Source: Alloscardovia criceti DSM 17774 (GTDB lineage Bacteria > Actinomycetota > Actinomycetes > Actinomycetales > Bifidobacteriaceae). Taken from it: a stretch of DNA of 64,000 nt. This document shows positions 49,583-59,428 of the stretch, one piece after another. The notes beneath the pieces were generated by a model. It saw only the letters and a program-made list of their open reading frames with translations. It made no database searches and had not been told where the DNA came from. How positions within the stretch are numbered: position 1 is the first letter of the stretch; every line of letters starts with the position of its first letter. A program made the position numbers and the translations under genes. The stretch covers positions 1-64,000 of the forward strand of contig NZ_AQXR01000005.1 of assembly GCF_000376885.1 (NCBI RefSeq), in the 5' to 3' direction.

Positions 49583-52500
49583 ATGCACATCAAAATCAGA
49601 CGAATCATAGCAGCACTTATCACAACAACTGCTCTATTCGCCGGTGGCAACGTTGCCATATCTGATGATTCATCTCCATCTGCGAATGAATCAAACACAA
49701 CGGCTGGTCCACAAAATCAATCTGATAATTCAACTTCTACACTCGAAAAATTAAAGGAAACGTTGAACTCCACAAAGCCCGAACAGCTTACACCGCTAGC
49801 TTCAGGTTTCCGAGCAGACGACTCTGGCACAGCACCTTATGATTCATACACCACGAATAACGATGATCTCGATGCTCTCCATAAGGCACGGGAAGCTGCC
49901 CAACAACTCATCGATGAAGGTAGCACAGATGAGACCGCTCTCACTCAAGCACAAGAAAAACTCACAACTGCCTTCAACTCTGTGCGTTTTATTTACCATT
50001 ACACCGCAATTACCGGAACCAACGGTATGCGCATTTTTGACAATAATGGCAATCTCATTCAGGCACATGGAGCAGGTTTTGTGACTGCTCAAACCTCAAC
50101 GTTAGCAACCGAAGATCAGTACATCGATGCTAACCACGATGGCAAAGTTTATATTTGGATGGGAGAAGATAAAACAGACCGTCTTATTGCTCATGGCGTT
50201 CGAATTTATTATTCCGATGATCTTATGAACTGGATTGATAAGGGCCGTGGATTTGAAACATACCTGGGCGATAAAGATCTTCAAGAAAAGCTCAACGGCT
50301 CAGATCCTGTGTACCAAAAGTTCTACAACACGACCTCTATGCAATCTGACCCTGATTATACAAATATTTATGGCAACGATTTCACTGCTTTTTCAAAGGA
50401 TAGTTCGAATAGCAATATCAGCAATGCTGGCCAAGCTCTCGATCATCTTCTGTGGGACTTAAAAGCGCTCAAAGGTGATGGATCTAATCCAACTCTTTCC
50501 AGTGCCGTATTTGAACGACCAAAAATGGCTTATAACGAAAAGACCGGAAGATGGGTCATTTGGTTCCACGCAGACGGACCACTTTATGGAGATGAGACCA
50601 AAGCAACGTATTCCAAAGCTAAGGCAGGCGTAGCAATCAGTGTCGATTCCAATCCAGCTGGCCCATACAAATATTTAGGCTCATTCCGCCTCAGCCCTGG
50701 AAATAATGCAAACAATCCTGGTATGGCCCGCGATATGAATCTGTGGATTGATGATAAAGACGCAAATCACGATGGGGTTAATGATGCTTATCTCGTGTAT
50801 TCCAGCAATGAGAATAGAGATTTGACAATTTCTTTGCTTGACAGCACTTATACCAAGCTTGTAGTACCAAATGCGCAACAAAAACGTGGAACCGACATCG
50901 CTGCAGGCGCCACGTATAACATCGTTGCTACAGACTCTCGGGAGTCACCTGCACCGTTCAAATGGAATGGCAAGTATCACATCATTTACTCGCATACCAC
51001 CGGGTGGGCGCCAAATGAGAATGAATACATTTCGAGCGAAACTGATAACTTCCTCGGACCATATGTTTCACATAAGACACCATTCATCAAGGGCGATGGA
51101 TACCAACAAAACCCATCCAACTCCTTCTACACACAATCTAGTTACGTCATACCTGTAGATCAGGAAGCAGGAAAATTCATTTATTGGGGAGACCGCTGGT
51201 TTAATCCGGATACTGGTGCCGATATCAGCCAGTCTCGATATGTGATGACTCCACTACAGATGGAGGGAGATAACGTAAAAATTCACCCACATGGCGACTG
51301 GACACTTGACACACTCAACCAATACGAAGCTGTAAAAGTCACGACTCCATTCCCTACGGAGACCGGCTCTATGTCAGAGCTTATGAAATCTCTTCCACAG
51401 GAAATCGATATTGTGCGCGGTAGTGATGCAACCCCAACCACAACTAAAGTGACGTGGGATCATTATTACGGTCCTGACCAGCCAGCAGGAAAAGTCACCG
51501 TGAACGGTACTCTATCCAATCCTCAGGGAGCTCGTATCAGCTTTACTGTCACCGTATACCCTAAGAACACTGTGCTTTTCATTGATTCTGGAAGCAGTGC
51601 AGAAAATGAATCGGATTATTACAATTCTATTCGTGCTAATGCTCCTGATTTGATGAATAAAACTACCTCAGACCAACCGTATTCGCAAGGAACATGGGGA
51701 TACACAAGCGCAGAAGGTGAAGATGGCGATATACAAAAATATGGTACTTCATCAAATGACATCTATGACACTGGCTGGTACGCAAACAAGGGGAAAAACA
51801 TTGATTACAAAGCTGATCTTCCAGCCGGAACTTACACCGTTACGGCCGGCGTAAAAGACTGGTGGGCACAATGGAACAACCGAACAGTACAGTTTGTGAT
51901 TTCTGATAATTCTGGCACAATTCTTGCTAAGGATAATGTAAATGCGAAACAGGCAAGTTCCACAAAACCTTTGAAATTTACCCTGGCCCAAGCACAAACA
52001 GTAACTTTTTCTGCTCAGAAATCCTCGGTCAACAATCTCGACCCAATTCTGAACTGGATTAATGTAATTCGAGCTGGTGACGACGAAGTAGTTAGTGCTG
52101 AGAGCACTGGTTCAGTCGGTGTAAAAGAAGGGGAAAACGTCAAGCTCCCAGATTCAGTCAACGTTAGTCTTGCAGATGGCACAACCCAAAAGCGCTCTGT
52201 TTCTTGGGAAGAAATACCACACAATGTACAACCTTTTATGCCTGCATATGTACGAGGCACAGTAGATGGTACTACCCTTCCAGCAACTGCAACAGTGTAT
52301 ACAACGCCAGACCATCTTGAATATTTCATTGATGTCAATTCTGACCAATCACCTGCATATGCAGCCATAGATGATGTATTTGATAACGCTCTTGTCAATC
52401 GTACGTCTGATCAGGCAGACAACGGAACATGGGGAAACACTTCTAAAGACTATGGGACTCAAAATACAAATTCTGATAATCCATACCTATCAGGACTCTA

Positions 52501-53098
52501 TGCAGGTAAGTCAAATACTAACCGCCCATTGTCTTATCGCTTAACTCTTTCCCCTGGAAAGCACACAGTTTCCGTGGCAATGCATGACTGGTGGAATCAT
52601 GAGCGCCTTACGACTATCACCTACACGGTTGGAGACAGTGAAGCACAAGATTTTGCAACTGCTACTGCCACGCAGTATAACGCTATCGCGACGAATACCA
52701 TTGAAATCACTGGAGATGCGCCGCAATCAGTTGAAATAACTCTCACGTCTGAGCATGGTACTGGCCCTGTGCTGAGCTGGATTAGTTCACGTAGAGTTAT
52801 TGAATCTACACCTGAACCAGACTCGGATACACCTCCAGATTCAAATGACTCTGACAATTCCGAAAATAATGGTGAAAATCAAGGAGAAACACCTAAAACC
52901 AATGATGAAAACAACACAGAGAAGACTAACAGCAATGATGCGAATGAGGAAAACTCACAGGCTTCTCAGGTCAACACTAGTAAAAAATCAACTATAGCTC
53001 TTGCTGAAACAGGTAGTGCAGTTCTTGCTCTTACGGTCGTAATCGCCGTAAGCCTTGTAATGGGCTGCGCCATAACCCTCGCAAGAAAAATCTCATAA
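49583..53098 (+). CDS. Cell-wall-anchored GH43 exo-beta-1,3-galactanase-like enzyme
   Basis: A 1171-residue surface protein. It starts with a signal peptide (about 1-27); residues 90-130 look like a FIVAR-type helical module. The GH43 catalytic domain spans about 135-560; its opening (NNGNLIQAHGAGF), YIWMGEDK, the VFERPKMAYN segment and NEYISSETDNFLGPY match the GH43_24 galactanase group. Next are an Ig-like module (about 600-660) and two related beta-sandwich modules (about 665-830 and 910-1070), a charged linker, LAETG at 1140-1144, a membrane helix and a basic tail. It probably releases galactose from the beta-1,3-galactan backbone of type II arabinogalactan. First gene of a pair with the GH30 enzyme. 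Confidence 0.85.
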   Translation: MHIKIRRIIAALITTTALFAGGNVAISDDSSPSANESNTTAGPQNQSDNSTSTLEKLKETLNSTKPEQLTPLASGFRADDSGTAPYDSYTTNNDDLDALHKAREAAQQLIDEGSTDETALTQAQEKLTTAFNSVRFIYHYTAITGTNGMRIFDNNGNLIQAHGAGFVTAQTSTLATEDQYIDANHDGKVYIWMGEDKTDRLIAHGVRIYYSDDLMNWIDKGRGFETYLGDKDLQEKLNGSDPVYQKFYNTTSMQSDPDYTNIYGNDFTAFSKDSSNSNISNAGQALDHLLWDLKALKGDGSNPTLSSAVFERPKMAYNEKTGRWVIWFHADGPLYGDETKATYSKAKAGVAISVDSNPAGPYKYLGSFRLSPGNNANNPGMARDMNLWIDDKDANHDGVNDAYLVYSSNENRDLTISLLDSTYTKLVVPNAQQKRGTDIAAGATYNIVATDSRESPAPFKWNGKYHIIYSHTTGWAPNENEYISSETDNFLGPYVSHKTPFIKGDGYQQNPSNSFYTQSSYVIPVDQEAGKFIYWGDRWFNPDTGADISQSRYVMTPLQMEGDNVKIHPHGDWTLDTLNQYEAVKVTTPFPTETGSMSELMKSLPQEIDIVRGSDATPTTTKVTWDHYYGPDQPAGKVTVNGTLSNPQGARISFTVTVYPKNTVLFIDSGSSAENESDYYNSIRANAPDLMNKTTSDQPYSQGTWGYTSAEGEDGDIQKYGTSSNDIYDTGWYANKGKNIDYKADLPAGTYTVTAGVKDWWAQWNNRTVQFVISDNSGTILAKDNVNAKQASSTKPLKFTLAQAQTVTFSAQKSSVNNLDPILNWINVIRAGDDEVVSAESTGSVGVKEGENVKLPDSVNVSLADGTTQKRSVSWEEIPHNVQPFMPAYVRGTVDGTTLPATATVYTTPDHLEYFIDVNSDQSPAYAAIDDVFDNALVNRTSDQADNGTWGNTSKDYGTQNTNSDNPYLSGLYAGKSNTNRPLSYRLTLSPGKHTVSVAMHDWWNHERLTTITYTVGDSEAQDFATATATQYNAIATNTIEITGDAPQSVEITLTSEHGTGPVLSWISSRRVIESTPEPDSDTPPDSNDSDNSENNGENQGETPKTNDENNTEKTNSNDANEENSQASQVNTSKKSTIALAETGSAVLALTVVIAVSLVMGCAITLARKIS

Positions 53099-53109
53099 CG
53101 AGTTAGCTT

Positions 53110-53149
53110 CTGGGGTGGCATGGTTTTCAGCCTAAGCATGCCACCCCAG
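53110..53149 (+). other. Strong intercistronic hairpin between the two glycosidase genes
   Basis: A perfect 13-bp stem, CTGGGGTGGCATG (53110-53122) / CATGCCACCCCAG (53137-53149), loop 14, with no U tract directly after. It lies 12 bases after the first stop and 25 before the next ATG. It could lower read-through, protect the upstream mRNA, or be a cleavage site. Confidence 0.7.
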
Positions 53150-53173
53150 TTCACTGATTTTAAGGAATTTGTA

Positions 53174-56100
53174 ATGAAAACAAGCAAACCTCTTGCTGCT
53201 TTCGCAGCAGCCTCATTGCTGGCAATGGGAACGGCCATACCAGCAAGCATGTTTAGCTCACCGGCATTTGCCGAGGATACTCAAACGGTTACCGTCACAC
53301 CTAATCCATGGTATGCACATGGAACCTTCGATGGGTGGGGAACCTCCCTTGCATGGTTCGCTAACGCTACAGGAAAATATGGCGAAGAAGGTTTTGTCAC
53401 TAACCGTGATGACATCAGCGAAGAAGCCTATCAAAAGGCACTCGAAAACGGTAAAAAATTAAGACAAGACTTTTATAACAGCATTTTTAGCAGTGATGGT
53501 CTCGATTTAAATATGGCTCGATACAATATCGGCGGCGGAAATGCTTCAGATGTTGCATATGATTATCCATTTATGCGTCAAGGTGCGGCAGTTCCAGGCT
53601 ATTGGGCAGATGATCCGACAGGTTCTCACAACTTGTATGGAGGAATATCCACTACTCAAAATAACAAGGATGAAATTGCCAAAGCTTTTGACCCCGCCGA
53701 TAAATCACAGTACGACTGGTCCAAAGGACTTAGCCAGGAGTGGTGGATCGAGCAAGGACATAAAACTGGGGACATTACGCATATCGAAACTTTTGCTAAC
53801 TCCGCACCATGGTTCCTCACATCCAGCGGTTATGCAACGGGCGGATCCAATTCCAGCACCAATAACTTACAAGACCCTGAAAAATTTGCTCAATACTTAT
53901 TGACTGTAACCAATTATCTTGAGCAAAAATACGGTGTAAATGTTAACACCATTGAGCCATTTAACGAATCTGAAACCAATTATTGGGGCACACCAAGTTT
54001 AAGAGCAGGCGCTAATTGGGATGCCTACTATAATGATTCAGGTAAAAATACGACTCGGGCACAAAATAATATCGACTTAGTCAATCGTTATTGGCAGCGT
54101 TATTTCAGCGACAAGAATAAAGATGTAACTCCTTACAGCACTGCTGTGAAGAAGCCACAAGAAGGAATGCATGTGAGCAATGACATGCAGCAAAAAACTA
54201 TTAAAGCCTTGCACGCGCTGATGGATAAAAACGATCAGACCATTATTGCCGCCACCGATGCTACCGATTCAGGACATCTTGTCAATTCATATAATGCATA
54301 CTCTTCCGAAATACGCAATATGATTGGGCAATACAATACACACTCTTATGGCACAAATAATCAACGCGTAGCTCGTGATATTGCTCAATCTGAAGGCAAA
54401 GAACTATCTATGAGCGAGGTGGATGGAGCGTGGCAATCCGGAGGATTTAATCCTTACGAGTTTAGCAATGGTCTGGGCATGGCAGGAAAGATAAATAGCG
54501 ATATTTATGCCCTGCAATCCAAAGATTTTAATTTCTGGCAGGTTGTCGAAGATTTGTATAACATGTCTACCGGAAGCACTGATGTGTATGGAAATGAAGC
54601 AAATCCAGCAGGCGAAAATACCAATTGGGGTACCGTATTTATCAGCTTTGACTGTACAGTTGCCGATGAGGATGGAAACCTGTATTCCGAACGCGATGTG
54701 GATAATAATGAAGGGAAAACCGAAGGCCTACAGCCTTGCTCTGTAATTGTAAATTCGAAATACAACGCAGTTCGAGCATACACCAAATTTATCCACGAAG
54801 GCGATTCTATCATTGCCAATAATCGCACAAGCGATACTCTAACTGCAAAGTCTAACGATGATAAGACACAAAAAATCATCCATACGAACTCTTCTTCACA
54901 GGATCAAACGCTCATTATTGACTTGTCCCAGTACGGCACAATTAGCTCTGATGCTTCTGCCCGATTGTTCCTGACAACGTCTCCAGCAGAGGATGAAAAC
55001 TCCACAGCATACTTTGGCGCAACGCCTGAATATATGAATACATTCAGCAATGTGGAACAAAAAGATGCTGTGAAAATTGATGTCCAGGCTAAAACAGCAA
55101 TGGTGACTGTTCCTGCACGTTCTATCGCATCCATTGAATTATCTGGAGTAAGCGGTGTAGCCGAAAATGCTGGCATCAAGTCGGGTCACACTTACGAGCT
55201 TGTGGGTCAATCATCAAATAAAATTCTCACCGCCCAAGCAACTGACGACAGTGCTCTTTCCATACAAGATTCAGCTACAACTCCTGAGCAAGCAGCACTT
55301 CAGTCTTGGACATTCCACGAAGTTACTTCCCCATCACTTCGTCCATCTTTGCATCAGTACATCATAACTGGTTCAGAGAGCAAAGTGCTTATTTCTAAAA
55401 ATGGCACTAACGCTTTGGAATCTATGAGTGTGGACGAAGCAAAACAAAATCCAGCAGCCATCTGGATAGTGAATACAGAAAACGGATCATCTTTCAGCTT
55501 CACCAATAAGCAAGCGCAACGCTCCATGGATGTCAATAATCAAGATACTGCTGCTGGAACTAAGGTCGGCTTGTGGCTCTCAGGCGGAGGAGCACATCAA
55601 GCATGGTATGTACGCAGTATGGAGGCGATAAATGCTCAAGATGCAATAATTCACACTGCCGTGGGTAGCGATCCGGTATTACCTGAGCAAGTTATGCTTA
55701 ACTACACTTGGGGAACAGCTCAGTCATCCAGCGTAGTCTGGGATACTGAGGGGATTTCTCAGAAAGTTCAGAATGAAGGAACTTTTGATATTTCCGGTAA
55801 GGCTCAAACACTCTTCGGACAAGAGATTCCAGTTACAGCTCATGTGCACGTAGGCGCTTTGACCGTTACAGACCCAGCTTCAATAACGATTGCCATAAAT
55901 AGTACCGTTGATGACGTAAAAGAGGCAGCGCCTTCTACAGTGAATGCTCATATCTTATCTTCCCCTAGTTTTACGGCACCAGTAACTTGGGATTTCAGTG
56001 GTCTTACAAAAGATCTCTTAGAAAAGGAGGGGTCCTTCAGTATTACCGGGACTGCTCAAGACACCAGTTCGGGGTCAGATTTACCAGCAATGCTTACTGT

Positions 56101-57187
56101 GTATGTCACACAGCGTAATACTCTCGAAAATATCGCGCCTGACCATGCTACGGCCACTGCTTCAAGCACAGAAGGTAGTTATTCTGCATCAAACACTATC
56201 GACAAGCAATTGAACACAAACTGGTCTAATTGGAAGTCAGGTGGCGGCGATACAAATCCGTGGCTGAAATACGATTTTGATAAAGCCTATCCAGTGGATG
56301 AAATTCATTTCTATGTGGACCAAAAACGTGCCGAAGCAGCACCAAGTAAGATTGTTGTACAAGCAAAGAATGAGAAAGGAGAATGGGAAGATGTCTCGGA
56401 AACTTCTGCAGTAGAAACGGAGCAAGGTAAAGCTACTGTGATTGCTCTTCCTCATCCAGTATTTACTCAATCAATTCGACTCAATCTCAGTTACAGCTCA
56501 AAGGAACAGGAAGACTACTTTGCAAAGGTATCCGAAGTACAAATTATGGCTAAGGTCAATAACTCTCCAGCTTCTGATGCCTCACTTGCAGATTTACGTC
56601 TCGACGGAACTCAGTTACCTGATTTTAACCAAGATACGCGTACCTACACCGTTGACTTAGCAGATGATGTTACAACTTACCCACTCGTACAGGCATATGC
56701 AAGAGATACTTCAGCCACAATCAGTATTGAGCAGGCAAGCGTCAACAATAGGGGCGTCTCTGTTATTCAAGTTACTTCTGCCGATGGCTCTGTAACTGAA
56801 AAGACTACGGTAATCTTTGGTGAGCTACAGCAAACTCACCCAACTCCAGAGCCTAATCCTGATACTGACCCAAGCACAGATCCAGAAACAGACTCGGATT
56901 CCGATACCATCCCAGAGACAGATTCCAACTCCACTGAATCTTCTGACAACAATTCAACCGATAACACCACTGTTGCTACAAACAAGGACGATAAGGACAA
57001 TCAGCACAAGTCTGTGAAGAAAAACAGCACCGAAAAGCATGAGTCTCTAGCATCTCCATCGGGACTTGCCAACACAGGCAGTTCAATACGATTAATTGCT
57101 GTGATTTCTATGGGTCTTATGGCATTAGCATTAGCTGTAATTATTGGTCAGCGTTTCAACCACAAGGAGGAGAATTTTCACAATTAA
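53174..57187 (+). CDS. Cell-wall-anchored GH30 exo-beta-1,6-galactobiohydrolase-like enzyme
   Basis: 1337 residues from ATG 53174 (MKTSKPLAAF), which has AAGGA upstream and opens a proper signal peptide (to about residue 34); the frame from 53120 does not. The GH30 domain (about 40-570) has acid/base Glu265 in PFNESETNYWG and nucleophile Glu415 in SMSEVDGAW. It is followed by a ricin-B-like domain (about 660-810), two bacterial Ig-like modules, an F5/8-type C (CBM32-like) domain (about 985-1130), a cadherin-like beta-sandwich, an acidic linker, LANTG at 1298-1302, a membrane helix and tail. By kinship with bifidobacterial GH30 enzymes it probably removes beta-1,6-galactobiose side chains from type II arabinogalactan. 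Confidence 0.85.
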   Translation: MKTSKPLAAFAAASLLAMGTAIPASMFSSPAFAEDTQTVTVTPNPWYAHGTFDGWGTSLAWFANATGKYGEEGFVTNRDDISEEAYQKALENGKKLRQDFYNSIFSSDGLDLNMARYNIGGGNASDVAYDYPFMRQGAAVPGYWADDPTGSHNLYGGISTTQNNKDEIAKAFDPADKSQYDWSKGLSQEWWIEQGHKTGDITHIETFANSAPWFLTSSGYATGGSNSSTNNLQDPEKFAQYLLTVTNYLEQKYGVNVNTIEPFNESETNYWGTPSLRAGANWDAYYNDSGKNTTRAQNNIDLVNRYWQRYFSDKNKDVTPYSTAVKKPQEGMHVSNDMQQKTIKALHALMDKNDQTIIAATDATDSGHLVNSYNAYSSEIRNMIGQYNTHSYGTNNQRVARDIAQSEGKELSMSEVDGAWQSGGFNPYEFSNGLGMAGKINSDIYALQSKDFNFWQVVEDLYNMSTGSTDVYGNEANPAGENTNWGTVFISFDCTVADEDGNLYSERDVDNNEGKTEGLQPCSVIVNSKYNAVRAYTKFIHEGDSIIANNRTSDTLTAKSNDDKTQKIIHTNSSSQDQTLIIDLSQYGTISSDASARLFLTTSPAEDENSTAYFGATPEYMNTFSNVEQKDAVKIDVQAKTAMVTVPARSIASIELSGVSGVAENAGIKSGHTYELVGQSSNKILTAQATDDSALSIQDSATTPEQAALQSWTFHEVTSPSLRPSLHQYIITGSESKVLISKNGTNALESMSVDEAKQNPAAIWIVNTENGSSFSFTNKQAQRSMDVNNQDTAAGTKVGLWLSGGGAHQAWYVRSMEAINAQDAIIHTAVGSDPVLPEQVMLNYTWGTAQSSSVVWDTEGISQKVQNEGTFDISGKAQTLFGQEIPVTAHVHVGALTVTDPASITIAINSTVDDVKEAAPSTVNAHILSSPSFTAPVTWDFSGLTKDLLEKEGSFSITGTAQDTSSGSDLPAMLTVYVTQRNTLENIAPDHATATASSTEGSYSASNTIDKQLNTNWSNWKSGGGDTNPWLKYDFDKAYPVDEIHFYVDQKRAEAAPSKIVVQAKNEKGEWEDVSETSAVETEQGKATVIALPHPVFTQSIRLNLSYSSKEQEDYFAKVSEVQIMAKVNNSPASDASLADLRLDGTQLPDFNQDTRTYTVDLADDVTTYPLVQAYARDTSATISIEQASVNNRGVSVIQVTSADGSVTEKTTVIFGELQQTHPTPEPNPDTDPSTDPETDSDSDTIPETDSNSTESSDNNSTDNTTVATNKDDKDNQHKSVKKNSTEKHESLASPSGLANTGSSIRLIAVISMGLMALALAVIIGQRFNHKEENFHN

Positions 57188-57212
57188 CAACCTTTAAACA
57201 CTAGCTAACCTG

Positions 57213-57245
57213 GGACGTGCAATATCATACCGATTTTGCACGTCC
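57213..57245 (+). terminator. Terminator-like hairpin after the glycosidase pair
   Basis: GGACGTGCAA (57213-57222) / TTGCACGTCC (57236-57245), loop 13, followed by TCATTGTCAT, so the U tract is weak. The rest of the gap up to 57762 has no gene; a lone TATAAT at 57612-57617 may be the -10 box of the next gene, but I see no matching -35. Confidence 0.6.
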
Positions 57246-57762
57246 TCATTGTCATAAGGTCCTCGTATATAAAATCAAGCTTCATCTTACCCATACCATC
57301 GCATATAAAAGTTATACGACCATCATCAGCTCTGTCCAACAAAACAGCTCGTTTTCACTACACGAGTTGCACTCCTGAACTGTATAGTTTTTACTTAGCA
57401 ATACTTATAATTTCTATTCTTTTAGACGAATAACTTACCAACTCATAAAGTCCCACGTCAACGCAACTGATATACTTGTGTGCGATTGTTATGCGAAAGC
57501 ATATTTAATGATTGTTAAATTCAATTATTTCTACGAAAAATACAAAAGAGTTTGTATGCGAAGTAATTTCTACGCATAAGAAAATTTCGGATAACTTTTG
57601 ATTGCAAGAGTTATAATGCCGCAGCAGCGGAGACTTAGAATCGAAAGGTTTACAACCCTACGCATACAGATTCATAAAAGCGAAACATTGTTTTCCGTTA
57701 TGCGGAATTCTTAATGTGACGCGAGTGTATTGACGCGAAACGCGCATACGGAAGGTTGAAAC

Positions 57763-58998
57763 GTGAAAAAGGAATATGTAAAAGTAGCCTTCGCTTACGT
57801 AGGCATTATTGTAGGAGCGGGGCTTTCATCAGGACAGGATATTTTGCAATACTTTGTGTCCTTTGGTTTGCCGGGCGTCATTGGAGCAGCCGTACTAACC
57901 ATAATGAGTATATTTTTTGGCAAGGTCATCATCAGTTTGGGCTCGTATTACGGCTCTGAAAATCATGATGAGGTTTTACGCGAAATATCACATCCGGTTA
58001 TTACTAAAATTATTGATTATACGTTAATTGTTTCAAATTTTGTCATCGCTTTTGTAATGCTTGCTGGTGCTGGGGCAAATGCAAACCAACAGTTTGGCAT
58101 GGCACCTTGGCTTGGCGCGTTAATTTGTGCACTTTTGACCATTGGTGTGGCTTTCTTGGATTTTGAGAAAATTACCAACATTTTAGGTATTTTTACGCCA
58201 ATTTTACTGGTACTGATTTGTATTATTGGCGGGTATACACTGTTTACTGCTGATTTTAATACAGCACATCTAGATGCTGTGGCGAGCACGGTGCCGTCCT
58301 CTATGCCTAACCCTGTGATGTCTGTGATTAATTACTTTGCATTATGCGCCATGACAGGTGTGCCGATGGCGTTTGTGCTAGGCGGTTCTGTACTACGCTT
58401 GTCTACATCGCAAAAAGCGGGTCGAGTAGGTGGACTTCTTGTGGGGCTCATCATTTTTGTCGTTTCAGCAATTCTTTACGTAAATATTGATATCGTTAAA
58501 GACGCCGATATTCCAATGCTTATGGTTGTGAACAAAATGAATCCTGTGTTCACTTATTTATATACATTCACAATTTTTGCTCTAATTTTTAATACATGTT
58601 TCTCGCTGTTTTACGCAGTAGCAAAACGATTTGGAAAATCAAATGAAAAGAAAACGCGACTAATCTTAATTGCTCTTGTGGCAGTAGGTTACGTGCTAAG
58701 TTTCTCCGGATTTAAACAACTGGTTTCAGTGATGTATCCAATTATGGGGTATGTAGGAATTCTGCTGCTTGCTGTACTTGCAGTTGGTTTCTTTCGCAAG
58801 AAAGAGAGCCTCAAAAAAGAACAGGGCATTCGCAAACGCATGATTCATCTTTTCTCTAAGAAAATCGATGACACTCAGGAGTTTACTTCCAAAGATGCTC
58901 ACGAATTTGACATTTTAGGAAAGAAATCTTCTATGGATACTCAGAAGATTAAGGTTGCTGTGAAGGAGCATGTGACAGAGGAATTTGAGACCGAGTGA
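57763..58998 (+). CDS. YkvI-like membrane transporter
   Basis: A 411-residue membrane protein with about ten hydrophobic segments between residues 5 and 345 and a charged cytoplasmic tail of about 65 residues. The N-terminal segment YVGIIVGAGLSSGQDILQYFVSFG has the unwound, Gly-rich first helix of LeuT-fold amino acid transporters and resembles the YkvI family. The substrate is unknown; an amino acid or similar small solute is inference. It starts with GTG 57763, supported by GGAAGG 7 bases upstream. It stands alone and is terminated before the initiator tRNA. Confidence 0.8.
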   Translation: MKKEYVKVAFAYVGIIVGAGLSSGQDILQYFVSFGLPGVIGAAVLTIMSIFFGKVIISLGSYYGSENHDEVLREISHPVITKIIDYTLIVSNFVIAFVMLAGAGANANQQFGMAPWLGALICALLTIGVAFLDFEKITNILGIFTPILLVLICIIGGYTLFTADFNTAHLDAVASTVPSSMPNPVMSVINYFALCAMTGVPMAFVLGGSVLRLSTSQKAGRVGGLLVGLIIFVVSAILYVNIDIVKDADIPMLMVVNKMNPVFTYLYTFTIFALIFNTCFSLFYAVAKRFGKSNEKKTRLILIALVAVGYVLSFSGFKQLVSVMYPIMGYVGILLLAVLAVGFFRKKESLKKEQGIRKRMIHLFSKKIDDTQEFTSKDAHEFDILGKKSSMDTQKIKVAVKEHVTEEFETE

Positions 58999-59071
58999 TG
59001 AGCGATTAAATTATCGAATTAAGGGATGGCTCAATAGGCAGGCGTTTAAGCATAAGCGGACGCTTAAGCCG

Positions 59072-59105
59072 TCACTTCTGATCAATTTTGGTCAGAAGTG
59101 ATTTT
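59072..59105 (+). terminator. Rho-independent terminator of the YkvI-like gene
   Basis: TCACTTCTGA (59072-59081) / TCAGAAGTGA (59092-59101), extended by one or two inner pairs, then TTTTATC. Confidence 0.85.
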
Positions 59106-59167
59106 ATCTCATCTTTTTCTATGCCCGTTCTTTTTTACTATGCATACAAAAAATGCGACACGCATAG

Positions 59168-59195
59168 TTGACAAAAAGCAGATTCCTAATAGAAT
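59168..59195 (+). promoter_or_regulatory. Promoter of initiator tRNA
   Basis: Perfect -35 box TTGACA (59168-59173), 16-base spacer, TAGAAT (59190-59195), about 30 bases before the mature tRNA. Confidence 0.75.
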
Positions 59196-59226
59196 AGATA
59201 AAGCTGTCTTAAACAAGATAAGTCGA

Positions 59227-59300
59227 CGCGGGGTGGAGCAGCTCGGTAGCTCGCTGGGCTCATAACCCAGAGGTCCATGGTTCAAATCCATGCCCCGCTA
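59227..59300 (+). tRNA. Initiator tRNA-fMet (anticodon CAT)
   Basis: Loop CTCATAA gives anticodon CAT. The anticodon stem CTGGG/CCCAG contains the three consecutive G-C pairs that mark initiator tRNA, and the first acceptor position is unpaired (C1 opposite U72), another initiator trait. T-arm CATGG-TTCAAAT-CCATG. CCA is not encoded. Its 3' end faces the tyrosine recombinase gene, so it is a likely integration site. Confidence 0.94.
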
Positions 59301-59305
59301 CTAGC

Positions 59306-59338
59306 AACCGTGGTGCCTATAAGGTGTCACGGTTTTTT
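59306..59338 (+). terminator. Terminator of initiator tRNA
   Basis: AACCGTG (59306-59312) / CACGGTT (59328-59334) and T run to 59338, immediately after the tRNA. Confidence 0.87.
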
Positions 59339-59428
59339 CATGCTTCAAACCGCTATCTATCTAATGAGTCAACTATGCGTGTTTGTCAGATTTGTTTAAC
59401 CTCGATCAACTCTGAACTTATATATATT

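Noticed and set aside
53120-53173. A longer GH30 protein starting at 53120
   Set aside because: The start would lie inside the hairpin and put 18 odd residues before a proper signal peptide; ATG 53174 has AAGGA upstream.
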